Assembly (NCBI GenBank): GCA_958298945.1
Contig: OY282609.1
Location: 43,290,954 to 43,354,953, forward strand
DNA length: 64,000 nucleotides
From: Atherix ibis
Lineage: Eukaryota > Arthropoda > Insecta > Diptera > Athericidae
Direction: 5' to 3'
Below the pieces are notes generated by a model. The model worked only from the letters and a program-made list of their open reading frames with translations, made no database searches and had not been told where the DNA came from. The position numbers were made by a program, and so were the translations under genes. Below, one piece after another: positions 49,561 through 62,720 of the stretch (positions within the stretch are counted from its first letter, which is position 1; each line of letters starts with the position of its first letter).

Positions 49561-51450
49561 GAATATTCAGTGGAATTTTTCAAGTGGAATATTCAGTGGT
49601 ATTTTTTAAGAGGAATATTCAGTGGTATTTTTCAAGAGGAATATTCAGTGGTATTTTTATATAGGAATATTCAGTGGTATTTTTCAAGAGGAATATTCAT
49701 TAGTATTTTTCAAGAGGAATATTCAGTGGTATTTTTCAAGAGAAATATTTAATGGTATTTTTCAAGAGTAATATTCAATGGTATTTTTCAAGAGGACTAT
49801 TCAGTGTTATTTTTCATGTGGAATATTCAGTGGTATTTTTCAAGATTAATATTCAGTGGAATATTTCAAGAGGATTATTAAGTGGTATTTTTCAAGAAGA
49901 ATATTCAGTGGTATTTTGCAAGACGAATATTCAGTGATATTTTTCAAGAGGAATATTCAGTAATATTTTTAAGAGGAATATTCAGTGGTATTTTTCAAGA
50001 GGAATATTCAGTGGTATTTTTCAGGAGGAATATTCAGTTTTTTTTTTCAAGAGGAATATTCAGTGGTATTTTTCAAGTGGAATATTCAGTGGTATTTTTC
50101 AAGAGGAATATTCAGTGGTATTTTGCAAGAGGAATATTCAATAGTATTTTTCAAGCGGATTATTCAGTGGTATTTTTCAAGAGGAATATTCGGTGGTATT
50201 TTTCAAGAAGAATATTCAGTGGTATTTTTCAAGTGAAATGTTTAGTGGTATTTTTCAAGTGGAATATTCAGTGGTATTTGTCAAGAGGAATATTCAGTGG
50301 TATTTTTCAAGTGGAAAATTCAGTTGTATTTTTTAAGAGGAATATTCAATGGTATTTTTCAAGAGGAATATTCGGTGGTATTTTTCAAGAGAAATAGTCA
50401 GAGGTATTTTTCAAAAGCAATATACAATTGTATTTTTCAAGAGGAATATTCAGTGGTATTTTTCAAGAGTAATATTCAGTGGTATTTTTCAAGCGGAATA
50501 TTTAGTGGTATTTTTGAAAAGGATTATTCAGTGGTATTTTTCGAGAGCAACATTCAGTGGTATTTTTCAAGAGGAATATTCAGTTGTAATTTTCAAGAGG
50601 AATATTCAGTGGTATTTTTCAAGAGAAATATTCGGTGGTATTTTTCAAGAGGAATATTTAGTGGTATTTTTCAAGAGGAATATTCGGTGGTATTTTTCAA
50701 GAGGAATGATCAGAGGTATTTTTCAAAAGCAATATTCAATTGTATTTTTCAAGAGAAATATTCAGTAGTATTTTTCAAGAGGAATATTCAGTGGCATTTT
50801 TCAAGTGGAATATTTAGTGGTATTTTTCAAGAGGAATATTCAGTGGTATTTTTCAAGAGGAATATTCAGTGGTATTTTTCAATAGGAATATTCAGTGGTA
50901 TTTTTCAAGAGGAATATTCAGTAGTTTTTTTCAAGAGGAATATTGAGTGGTATTTTTCAAGAGAAATATTCAGTGGTATTTTTCAAGAGTAATATTCAAT
51001 GGTATTTTTCAAGAGGGCTATTCAGTGGTATTTTTCATGTAGAATATTCAGTGGTATTGTTCAGAGGAATATTCAGTGGAATATTTCAAGAGGAATATTC
51101 AGTGGTATTTTTTAAGAAGAATATTCAGTGGTATTTTGCAAGACGAATATTCAATAGTATTTTGCAAGTAGAATATTCAATGGTATTTTTCAAGAGGAAT
51201 ATTCAGTGGTATTTTTCAAGAGGAATATTCAGTTGTATTTTTCAAGAGGAATATTCAGTGGTATTTGTCAAGAGGAATATTCGGTGGTATTTTTCAAGAA
51301 AAAAATCAGAGGTATTTTTCAAAAGCAATATAAAATTGTTTTTTTCAAGAGGAATATTTAGTGGTATTCTCAAGAGGAATATTCAGTTGTATTTTTCAAT
51401 AGGAATATTCAGTGGTATTTTTCAAGAGGAATATTCAGTAATATTTTTTA
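49561..51450 (+). repeat. Indel-rich satellite segment
   Basis: Single-base deletions at about 49,961-49,976 (TAATATTTTTAAGAGG, one T short), 51,055-51,079 (TATTGTTCAGAGG), 51,288-51,312 (A7) and 51,365 (TATTCTCAAGAGG) make four 25-bp monomers within 1.5 kb. A run of ten T followed by CAAGAGG lies near 50,038-50,047. GAGGACTATT at about 49,793 and GAGGGCTATT at about 51,013 place its pieces in two landmark families. Confidence 0.8.
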
Positions 51451-54400
51451 AAAGGAATATTCAGTGGTATTTTTCAAGTGGAATATTCAGTGGTATTTTT
51501 CAAGAGGAATATTCAGTGGTATTTTTCAAGAGGAATATTTAGTGGTATTTTTCAAGAGGAATATTCAGTTGTATTTTTCAAGAGGAATATTCAGTGGTAT
51601 TTTTCAAGAGGAATATTCAGTGGTATTTTTCAAGAGGAATATTCAGTTGTATTTTTCAAGAGGAATATTCTGTGGTATTTTTCAAGTGGAATATTCAGTG
51701 GTATTTTTCAAGAGGAATATTCAGTGGTATTTTTCAAGAAGAATATTCAGTTGTAATTTTCAAGAGGAATATTCAGTGGTATTTTTCAAGAGAAATATTC
51801 GGTGGTATTTTTCAAGAGGAATATTCAGTGGTATTTTTCAAGAGGAATATTCGGTGGTATTTTTCAAGAGGAATGATCACAGGTATTTTTCAAAAGCAAT
51901 ATTCAATTGTATTTTTCAAGGGAAATATTCAGTAGTATTTTTCAAGAGGAATATTCAGTGGCATTTTTCAAGTGGAATATTTAGTGGTATTTTTCAAGAG
52001 GAATATTCAGTGGTATTTTTGAAGAGGAATATTCAGTGGTATTTTTCAATAGGCATATTCAGTGGTATTTTTCAAGAGGAATATTCAGTAGTATTTTTCA
52101 AGAGGAATATTCAGTGGTATTTTTCAAGAGAAATATTCAGTGGTATTTCTCAAGAGTAATATTCAATGGTATTTTTCAAGAGGGCTATTCAGTAGTATTT
52201 TTCATGTGGAATATTCAGTGGTATTGTTCAGAGGAATATTCAGTGGAATATTTCAAGAACAATATTCAGTGGTATTTTGCAAGAGGAATATTCAATAGTA
52301 TTTTTCAAGAGGAATATTCAGTGGTATTTTTCAAGAGGAATATTCAGTTGTATTTTGCAAGAGGAATGTTCAGTGGTATTTTTCAAGTGGAATATTCAGT
52401 GGTATTTTGCAAGACGAATATTCAATAGTATTTTTCAAGTGGAATATTCAGTGGTATTTTTCAAGAGGAATATTCAGTTATATTTTTTAAGAGGAATAAT
52501 CAGTGGTATTTTTCAAGTGGAATATTCAGTGGTATTTTTCAAGAGGAATATTCAGTGGTATTTTTCAAGAGGAATATTCAGTGGTATTTTTCAAGAGGAA
52601 TATTCAGTTGTATTTTTTAAGAGGAATATTCAGTGGTATTTTTCAAGTGGAATATTCAGTGGTATTTTTCAAGAGGAATATTCAGTGGTATTTTCCATGA
52701 GGAATATTCGGTGGTATTTTTCAAGAGGAATATTCAGTGGTATTTTTCAAGAGGAATATTCGGTGGTATTTTTCAAGAGGAATGATCAGAGGTATTTTTC
52801 AAAAGCAATATTCAATTGTATTTTTCAAGAGAAATATTCAGTAGTATTTTTCAAGAGGAATATTCAGTGGCATTTTTCAAGTGGAATATTTAGTGGTATT
52901 TTTCAAGAGGAATATTCAGTGGTATTTTTCAAGAGGAATATTCAGTGGTATTTTTCAATAGGAATATTCAGTGGTATTTTTCAAGAGGAATATTCAGTAG
53001 TATTTTTCAAGAGGAATATTCAGTGGTATTTTTCAAGAGAAATATTCAGTGGTATTTTTCAAGAGTAATATTCAATGGTATTTTTCAAGAGGGCTATTCA
53101 GTTGTATTTTTCATGTGGAATATTCAGTGGTATTGTTCAGAGGAATATTCAGTGGAATATTTCAAGAGGAATATTCAGTGGTATTTTTCAAGAAGAATAT
53201 TCAGTGGTATTTTGCAAGACGAATATTCAATAGTAGTTTGCAAGTAGAATATTCAGTGGTATTTTTCAAGAGGAATATTCAGTGGTATTTTTCAAGAGAA
53301 ATATTCAGTGGTATTTTTCAAGAGTAATATTCAATGGTATTTTTCAAGAGGGCTATTCAGTGGTATTTTTCATGTGGAATATTCAGTGGTATTGTTCAGA
53401 GGAATATTCAGTGGAATATTTCAAGAGGAATATTCAGTGGTATTTTTCAAGAAGAATATTCAGTGGTATTTGGCAAGATGAATATTCAATAGTATTTTGC
53501 ATGTAGAATATTCAGTGGTATTTTTCAAGAGGAATATTTAGTGGTATTTTTCAAGAGGAATATTCAGTTGTATTTTTCAATAGGAATATTCAGTGGTATT
53601 TTTCAAGAGGAATATTCAGTAATATTTTTTAAGAGGAATATTTAGTGGTATTTTTCAAGAGGAATATTCAGTTGTATTTTTCAAGAGGAATATTCAGTGG
53701 TATTTTTCAAGAGGAATATTCAGTGGTATTTTTCAAGAGGAATATTCAGTTGTATTTTTCAAGAGGAAAATTCTGTGGTATTTTTCAAGTGGAATATTCA
53801 GTGGTATTTTTCAAGAGGAATATTCAGTGGTATTTTTCAAGAAGAATATTCAGTTGTAATTTTCAAGAGGAATATTCAGTGGTATTTTTCAAGAGAAATA
53901 TTCGGTGGTATTTTTCAAGAGGAATATTCAGTGGTATTTTTCAAGAGGAATATTCGGTGGTATTTTTCAAGAGGAATGATCACAGGTATTTTTCAAAAGC
54001 AATATTCAATTGTATTTTTCAAGGGAAATATTCAGTAGTATTTTTCAAGAGGAATATTCAGTGGCATTTTTCAAGTGGAATATTTAGTGGTATTTTTCAA
54101 GAGGAATATTCAGTGGTATTTTTGAAGAGGAATATTCAGTGGTATTTTTCAATAGGCATATTCAGTGGTATTTTTCAAGAGGAATATTCAGTAGTATTTT
54201 TCAAGAGGAATATTCAGTGGTATTTTTCAAGAGAAATATTCAGTGGTATTTCTCAAGAGTAATATTCAATGGTATTTTTCAAGAGGGCTATTCAGTGGTA
54301 TTTTTCATGTGGAATATTCAGTGGTATTGTTCAGAGGAATATTCAGTGGAATATTTCAAGAGGAATATTCAGTGGTATTTTTCAAGAAGAATATTCAGTG

Positions 54401-57260
54401 GTATTTTGCAAGACGAATATTCAATAGTAGTTTGCAAGTAGAATATTCAGTGGTATTTTTCAAGAGGAATATTCAGTGGTATTTTTCAAGAGGAATATTC
54501 AGTGGTATTTTTCAAGAGGAATATTCAGTTGTATTTTTCAAGAGGAATATTCTGTGGTATTTTTCAAGTGGAATATTCAGTGGTATTTTTCAAGAGGAAT
54601 ATTCAGTGGTATTTTTCAAGAAGAATCTTCAGTTGTAATTTTCAAGAGGAATATTCAGTGGTATTTTTCAAGAGAAATATTCGGTGGTATTTTTCAAGAG
54701 GAATATTCAGTGGTATTTTTCAAGAGGAATATTCGGTGGTATTTTTCAAGAGGAATGATCACAGGTATTTTTCAAAAGCAATATTCAATTGTATTTTTCA
54801 AGGGAAATATTCAGTAGTATTTTTCAAGAGGAATATTCAGTGGCATTTTTCAAGTGGAATATTTAGTGGTATTTTTCAAGAGGAATATTCAGTGGTATTT
54901 TTGAAGAGGAATATTCAGTGGTATTTTTCAATAGGCATATTCAGTGGTATTTTTCAAGAGGAATATTCAGTAGTATTTTTCAAGAGGAATATTCAGTGGT
55001 ATTTTTCAAGAGAAATATTCAGTGGTATTTCTCAAGAGTAATATTCAATGGTATTTTTCAAGAGGGCTATTCAGTGGTATTTTTCATGTGGAATATTCAG
55101 TGGTATTGTTCAGAGGAATATTCAGTGGAATATTTCAAGAACAATATTCAGTGGTATTTTGCAAGAGGAATATTCAATAGTATTTTTCAAGAGGAATATT
55201 CAGTGGTATTTTTCAAGAGGAATATTCAGTTGTATTTTGCAAGAGGAATGTTCAGTGGTATTTTTCAAGTGGAATATTCAGTGGTATTTTGCAAGACGAA
55301 TATTCAATAGTATTTTTCAAGTGGAATATTCAGTGGTATTTTTCAAGAGGAATATTCAGTTATATTTTTTAAGAAGAATAATCAGTGGTATTTTTCAAGT
55401 GGAATATTCAGTGGTATTTTTCAAGAGGAATATTCAGTGGTATTTTTCAAGAGGAATATTCAGTGGTATTTTTCAAGAGGAATATTCAGTTGTATTTTTT
55501 AAGAGGAATATTCAGTGGTATTTTTCAAGTGGAATATTCAGTGGTATTTTTCAAGAGGAATATTCGGTGGTATTTTTCAAGAGGAATGATCAGAGGTATT
55601 TTTCAAAAGCAATATTCAATTGTATTTTTCAAGAGAAATATTCAGTAGTATTTTTCAAGAGGAATATTCAGTGGCATTTTTCAAGTGGAATATTTAGTGG
55701 TATTTTTCAAGAGGAATATTCAGTGGTATTTTTCAAGAGGAATATTCAGTGGTATTTTTCAATAGGAATATTCAGTGGTATTTTTCAAGAGGAATATTCA
55801 GTAGTATTTTTCAAGAGGAATATTCAGTGGTATTTTTCAAGAGAAATATTCAGTGGTATTTTTCAAGAGTAATATTCAATGGTATTTTTCAAGAGGGCTA
55901 TTCAGTTGTATTTTTCATGTGGAATATTCAGTGGTATTGTTCAGAGGAATATTCAGTGGAATATTTCAAGAGGAATATTCAGTGGTATTTTTCAAGAAGA
56001 ATATTCAGTGGTATTTTGCAAGACGAATATTCAATAGTAGTTTGCAAGTAGAATATTCAGTGGTATTTTTCAAGAGGAATATTCAGTGGTATTTTTCAAG
56101 AGAAATATTCAGTGGTATTTTTCAAGAGTAATATTCAATGGTATTTTTCAAGAGGGCTATTCAGTGGTATTTTTCATGTGGAATATTCAGTGGTATTGTT
56201 CAGAGGAATATTCAGTGGAATATTTCAAGAGGAATATTCAGTGGTATTTTTCAAGAAGAATATTCAGTGGTATTTGGCAAGATGAATATTCAATAGTATT
56301 TTGCATGTAGAATATTCAGTGGTATTTTTCAAGAGGAATATTTAGTGGTATTTTTCAAGAGGAATATTCAGTGGTATTTTTCAAGAGGAATATTCAGTGG
56401 TATTTTTCAAGAGGAATATTCAGTTGTATTTTTTAAGAGGAATATTCAGTGGTATTTTTCAAGTGGAATATTCAGTGGTATTTTTCAAGAGGAATATTCG
56501 GTGGTATTTTTCAAGAGGAATGATCAGAGGTATTTTTCAAAAGCAATATTCAATTGTATTTTTCAAGAGAAATATTCAGTAGTATTTTTCAAGAGGAATA
56601 TTCAGTGGCATTTTTCAAGTGGAATATTTAGTGGTATTTTTCAAGAGGAATATTCAGTGGTATTTTTCAAGAGGAATATTCAGTGGTATTTTTCAATAGG
56701 AATATTCAGTGGTATTTTTCCAGAGGAATATTCAGTAGTATTTTTCAAGAGGAATATTCAGTGGTATTTTTCAAGAGAAATATTCAGTGGTATTTTTCAA
56801 GAGTAATATTCAATGGTATTTTTCAAGAGGGCTATTCAGTTGTATTTTTCATGTGGAATATTCAGTGGTATTGTTCAGAGGAATATTCAGTGGAATATTT
56901 CAAGAGGAATATTCAGTGGTATTTTTCAAGAAGAATATTCAGTGGTATTTTGCAAGACGAATATTCAATAGTAGTTTGCAAGTAGAATATTCAGTGGTAT
57001 TTTTCAAGAGGAATATTCAGTGGTATTTTTCAAGAGAAATATTCAGTTGTATTTTTCAAGAGTAATATTCAATGGTATTTTTCAAGAGGGCTATTCAGTG
57101 GTATTTTTCATGTGGAATATTCAGTGGTATTGTTCAGAGGAATATTCAGTGGAATATTTCAAGAGGAATATTCAGTGGTATTTTTCAAGAAGAATATTCA
57201 GTGGTATTTGGCAAGATGAATATTCAATAGTATTTTGCATGTAGAATATTCAGTGGTATT
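51040..57260 (+). repeat. Domain carrying the TATTGTTCAGAGG 25-bp monomer (10 copies)
   Basis: The 25-mer lacks one A and has T-to-G at position 5. It starts at 51,055, 52,222, 53,131, 53,390, 54,325, 55,104, 55,935, 56,194, 56,869 and 57,128, and I saw it nowhere else. Each is preceded by GAGGGCTATT and a CATG(T)(G/A)G monomer and usually followed by GAATATTTC. Long-range pairs inside the domain are 52,945/55,749 (2,804 bp), 51,594/53,697 (2,103 bp), 53,697/54,476 (779 bp) and 55,749/56,683 (934 bp). All equal whole monomers minus the number of 25-mers enclosed. Between the 52.3 and 55.1 kb copies three monomers (78 bp) were lost. Confidence 0.92.
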
Positions 57261-60200
57261 TTTCAAGAGGAATATTTAGTGGTATTTTTCAAGAGGAATA
57301 TTCAGTTGTATTTTTCAATAGGAATATTCAGTGGTATTTTTCAAGAGGAATATTCAGTAATATTTTTTAAGAGGAATATTTAGTGGTATTTTTCAAGAGG
57401 AATATTCAGTTGTATTTTTCAAGAGGAATATTCAGTGGTATTTTTCAAGAGGAATATTCAGTGGTATTTTTCAAGAGGAATATTCAGTTGTATTTTTCAA
57501 GAGGAATATTCAGTGGTATTTTTCAAGTGGAATATTCAGTGGTATTTTTCAAGAGGAATATTCAGTTGTATTTTGCAAGAGGAATGTTCAGTGGTATTTT
57601 TCAAGTGGAATATTCAGCGGTATTTTGCAAAACGAATATTCAATAGTATTTTTCAAGTGGAATATTCAGTGGTATTTTTCAAGAGGAATATTCAGTTATA
57701 TTTTTTAAGAGGAATAATCAGTGGTATTTTTCAAGTGGAATATCCAGTGGTATTTTTCAAGAGGAATATTTAGTGGTTTTTTTCAGGAGGAATATTCAGT
57801 GGTATTTTTCAAGAGGAATATTCAGTTGTATTTTTCAAGAGGAATATTCAGTGGTATTTTTCAAGTGGAATATTCAGTGGTATTTTTCAAGAGGAATATT
57901 CAGTGGTATTTTTCATGAGGAATATTCAGTGGTATTTTTCAAGAGAAATATTCAGTGGTATTTTTCAAGAGGAATATTCAGTTGTATTTTTCAAGAGGAA
58001 TATTCAGTGGTATTTTTCAAGTGGAATATTCAGTGGTATTTTTCAAGAGGAATATTCAGTGGTATGTTTCATGAGGAATATTCAGTGGTATTTTTCAAGA
58101 GGAATATTCAGTTGTATTTTTCAAGAGGAATATTCAATAGTATTTTTCAAGAGGAATATTCAGTGGTATTTTTCAAGAGGAATATTCAGTTGTATTTTGC
58201 AAGAGGAATGTTCAGTGGTATTTTTCAAGTGGAATATTCAGTGGTATTTTGCAAGACGAATATTCAATAGTATTTTTCAAGTGGAATATTCAGTGGTATT
58301 TTTCAAGAGGAATATTCAGTTATATTTTTTAAGAGGAATAATCAGTGGTATTTTTCAAGTGGAATATTCAGTGGTATTTTTCAAGAGGAATATTCAGTGG
58401 TATTTTTCAAGAGGAATATTCAGTGGTATTTTTCAAGAGGAATATTCAGTTGTATTTTTTAAGAGGAATATTCAGTGGTATTTTTCAAGTGGAATATTCA
58501 GTGGTATTTTTCAAGAGGAATATTCAGTGGTATTTTCCATGAGGAATATTCAGTGGTATTTTTCAAGAAGAATATTCAGTGGTATTTTGCAAGAGCAATA
58601 TACAATTGTATTTTTCAAGCAGAATATTCAGTGGTATTTTTCAAGAGGAATATTTAGTTTTATTTTTCAAGAAGAATATTCAGTGGTATTTTTCAAGTGG
58701 AATGTTTAGTGGTATTTTTCAAGAGGAATATTCAGTGGTATTTTTCAAGAGGAATATTTAGTGGTATTTTTCAAGTGGAATATTCAGTTGTATTTTTTAA
58801 GAGGAATATTCAGTGGTATTTTTCAAGAGGAATATTTGGTGGTATTTTTCAAGAGGAATATACAATGGTATTTTTCAAGAGGAATATTCGGTGGTATTTT
58901 TCAAAAGGAATAATCAGAGGTATTTTTCAGAAGAAATATACAATTGTATTTTTCAAGAGGAATATTCAGTGGTATTTTTCAAGAGGAATATTCAGTGGTA
59001 TTTTTCAAGTGGAATATTCAGTGGTATTTTTCAAGAGGATTATTCAGTGGTATTTTTCAAGAGGAATATTCAGTGATATTTTTCAAGAGGAATATTCAGT
59101 TGTAATTTTCAAGAGAAATATTCAGTGGTATTTTTCAAGAGGAATATTCAGTGGTATTTTTCAAGAGGAATTATCAGTGGTATTTTTCAAGAGGAATATT
59201 CGGTGGTATTTTTCAAGAGGAATGATCAGAGGTATTTTTCAAAAGCAATATTCAATTGTATTTTTCAAGAGAAATATTCAGTAGTATTTTTCAAGAGGAA
59301 TATTCAGTGGAATTTTTCAAGTGGAATATTTAGTGGTATTTTTCAAGAGAAATATTCAGTGGTATTTTTCAAGAGTAATATTCAATGGTATTTTTCAAGA
59401 GGGCTATTCAGTGGTATTTTTCATGTAGAATATTTAGTGGTATTTTTCAAGAGGAATATTCAGTGGAATATTTCAAGAGGAATATTCAGTGGTATTTTTC
59501 AAGAAGAATATTCATTGGTATTTTGCAAGACGAATATTCAATAGTATTTTTCAGGTGGAATATTCAGTGGTATTTTTCAAAAGAAATATTCAGTAATATT
59601 TTTTAAGAGAAATATTCAGTGGTATTTTTCAAGTGGAATATTCAGTGGTATTTTTCAAGAGGAATATTCAGTGGTATTTTTCAAGAGGAATATTCAGTGG
59701 TATTTTTCAAGAGGAATATTCAGTTGTATTTTTAAAGAGGAATATTCAGTGGTATTTTTCAAGAGGAATATTCAGTGGTATTTTTCAAGAGGAATATTCA
59801 GTGGTGTTTGTCAAGATGAATATTCGGTGGTATTTTTCAAGAAAAAAAATCAGAGGTATTTTTCAAAAGCAATATAAAATTGTATTTTTCAAGAGGAATA
59901 TTTAGTGGAATTTTTCAAGAGGAATATTCAATTGTATTTTTCAATAGGAATATTCAGTGGTATTTTTCAAGAGGAATATTCAGTGGTATTTTTTAAGAGG
60001 AATATTCAGTGGTATTTTGCAAGAGGAATATTCGGTGGTATTTTATTAAGAGGAATAATCAGAGGTATTTTTCAAAAGCAATATTCAATTGTATTTTTCA
60101 AGAGAAATATTCAGTTGTATTTTTCAAGAGGAATATTCAGTGGTATTTTTCAAGATGAATATTCAGTTGTATTTTCTAAGAGGAATATTCAGTGGTATTT

Positions 60201-60660
60201 TTCAAGAGGAATATTCAGTGGTATTTTTCAAGAGGAATATTTAGTGGTATTTTTCAAGAGGTATATTCAGTTGTATTTTTCAAGAGGAATATTCAGTGGT
60301 ATTTTTCAAGTGGAATATTCAGTGGTATTTTTCAAGAGGAATATTCAGTGGTATTTTTCATGAGGAATATTCAGTGGTATTTTTCAAGAAGAATATTCAG
60401 TGGTATTTTGCAAGAGGAATATTCAATAGTATTTTTCAAGAGGAATATTCAGTGGTATTTTTCAAGAGGAATATTCAGTTGTATTTTGCAAGAGGAATGT
60501 TCAGTGGCATTTTTCAAGTGGAATATTCAGTGGTATTTTGCAAGACGAATATTCAATAGTATTTTTCAAGTGGAATATTCAGTGGTATTTTTCAAGAGGA
60601 ATATTCAGTTATATTTTTTAAGAGGAATAATCAGTGGTATTTTTCAAGTGGAATATTCAG
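57261..60660 (+). repeat. Satellite blocks with A8 and TTTTATTAAG monomers
   Basis: 57.36-57.7 kb resembles 53.6-53.9 kb, and 58.1-58.55 kb resembles 52.3-52.7 and 60.4-60.85 kb (offset 2,289, which is 88 monomers plus 1). An A8 monomer is at 59,831-59,856. A 27-bp monomer with TATTTTATTAAGAGG is at 60,039-60,065. Bases 59.39-60.2 kb recur at 62.82-63.6 kb. Confidence 0.78.
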
Positions 60661-60669
60661 TGGTATTTT

Positions 60670-62720
60670 TCAAGAGGAATATTCAGTGGTATTTTTCAAG
60701 AGGAATATTCAGTGGTATTTTTCAAGAGGAATATTCAGTTGTATTTTTTAAGAAGAATATTCAGTGGTATTTTTCAAGTGGAATATTCAGTGGTATTTTT
60801 CAAGAGGAATATTCAGTGGTATTTTCCATGAGGAATATTCAGTGGTATTTTTCAAGAAGAATATTCAGTGGTATTTTGCAAGAGCAATATTCAATTGTAT
60901 TTTTCAAGCGGAATATTCAGTTGCATTTTTCAAGAGGAATATTCAGTTTTATTTTTCAAGAAGAATATTCAGTGGTATTTTTCAAGTGGAATGTTTAGTG
61001 GTATTTTTCAAGAGGAATATTCAGTGGTATTTTTCAAGAGGAATATTCAGTGGTATTTTTCAAGTGGAATATTCAGTGGTATTTTTCAAGAGGAATATTC
61101 AGTGGTATTTTTCAAGAGGAATATACAATGGTATTTTTCAAGAAGAATATTCGGTGGTATTTTTCAAGAGGAATAATCAGAGGTATTTTTCAAAAGTAAT
61201 ATTCAGTGGTATTTTTCAAGAGGAATATTCAGTGGTATTTTTCAAGAGGAATATTCAGTGGTATTTTTCAAGTGGAATATTCAGTGGTATTTTTCAAGAG
61301 GATTATTCAGTGGTATTTTTCAAGAGGAATATTTAGTGGTATTTTTCAAGAGGAATATTCAGTTGTAATTTTCAAGAGAAATATTCAGTGGTATTTTTCA
61401 AGAGGAATATTCAGTGGAATTTTTCAAGAGGAATTATCAGTGGTATTTTTCAAGAGGAATATTCGGTGGTATTTTTCAAGATGAATGATCAGAGGTATTT
61501 TTCAAAAGCAATATTCAATTGTATTTTTCAAGAGAAATATTCAGTAGTATTTTTCAAGAGGAATATTCAGTGGAATTTTTCAAGTGGAATATTTAGTGGT
61601 ATTTTTCAAGAGGAATATTCAGTGGTATTTTTCAAGAGGAATATTCAGTGGTATTTTTCAATAGGAATATTCAGTGGTATTTTTCAAGAGGAATATTCAG
61701 TGGTATTTTTCAAGAGGAATATTCAGTGGTATTTTTCAAGAGGAATATTCAGTTGTATTTTTTAAGAGGAATATTCAGTGGTATTTTTCAAGTGGAATAT
61801 TCAGTGGTATTTTTCAAGAGGAATATTCAGTGGTATTTTCCATGAGGAATATTCAGTGGTATTTTTCAAGAAGAATATTCAGTGGTATTTTGCAAGAGCA
61901 ATATTCAATTGTATTTTTCAAGCGGAATATTCAGTTGTATTTTTCAAGAGGAATATTCAGTTTTATTTTTCAAGAAGAATATTCAGTGGTATTTTTCAAG
62001 TGGAATGTTTAGTGGTATTTTTCAAGAGGAATATTCAGTGGTATTTTTCAAGAGGAATATTCAGTGGTATTTTTCAAGTGGAATATTCAGTTGTATTTTT
62101 TAAGAGGAATATTCAGTGGTATTTTTCAAGAGGAATATTCAGTGGTATTTTTCAAGAGGAATATACAATGGTATTTTTCAAGAGGAATATTCGGTGGTAT
62201 TTTTCAAGAGGAATAATCAGAGGTATTTTTCAAAAGGAATATTCAGTGGTATTTTTCAAGAGGAATATTCAGTAGTATTTTTAAAGAGGAATATTCAGTG
62301 GTATTTTTCAAGTGGAATATTCAGTGGTATTTTTCAAGAGGATTATTCAGTGGTATTTTTCAAGAGGAATATTCAGTGGTATTTTTCAAGAGGAATATTC
62401 AGTTGTAATTTTCAAGAGAAATATTCAGTGGTATTTTTCAAGAGGAATATTCAGTGGTATTTTTCAAGAGGAATTATCAGTGGTATTTTTCAAGAGGAAT
62501 ATTCGGTGGTATTTTTCAAGATGAATGATCAGAGGTATTTTTCAAAAGCAATATTCAATTGTATTTTTCAAGAGAAATATTCAGTAGTATTTTTCAAGAG
62601 GAATATTCAGTGGAATTTTTCAAGTGGAATATTTAGTGGTATTTTTCAAGAGGAATATTCAGTGGTATTTTTCAAGAGGATTATTCAGTGGTATTTTTCA
62701 ATAGGAATATTCAGTGGTAT
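60670..62720 (+). repeat. 1,014-1,040-bp tandem pair (39-40 monomers)
   Basis: 60,634/61,648, 60,764/61,778 and 60,868/61,882 are offset by 1,014 bp. After about 61,190 the offset becomes 1,040 bp (61,388/62,428), so the second copy has one additional monomer. Shared markers are TTTTCCATGAGG, CAAGCGGAATATTC, CAGTTTTATTTTTC and AATGTTTAGTGG. Part of the unit is also seen at 58.45-58.9 kb. Confidence 0.85.
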
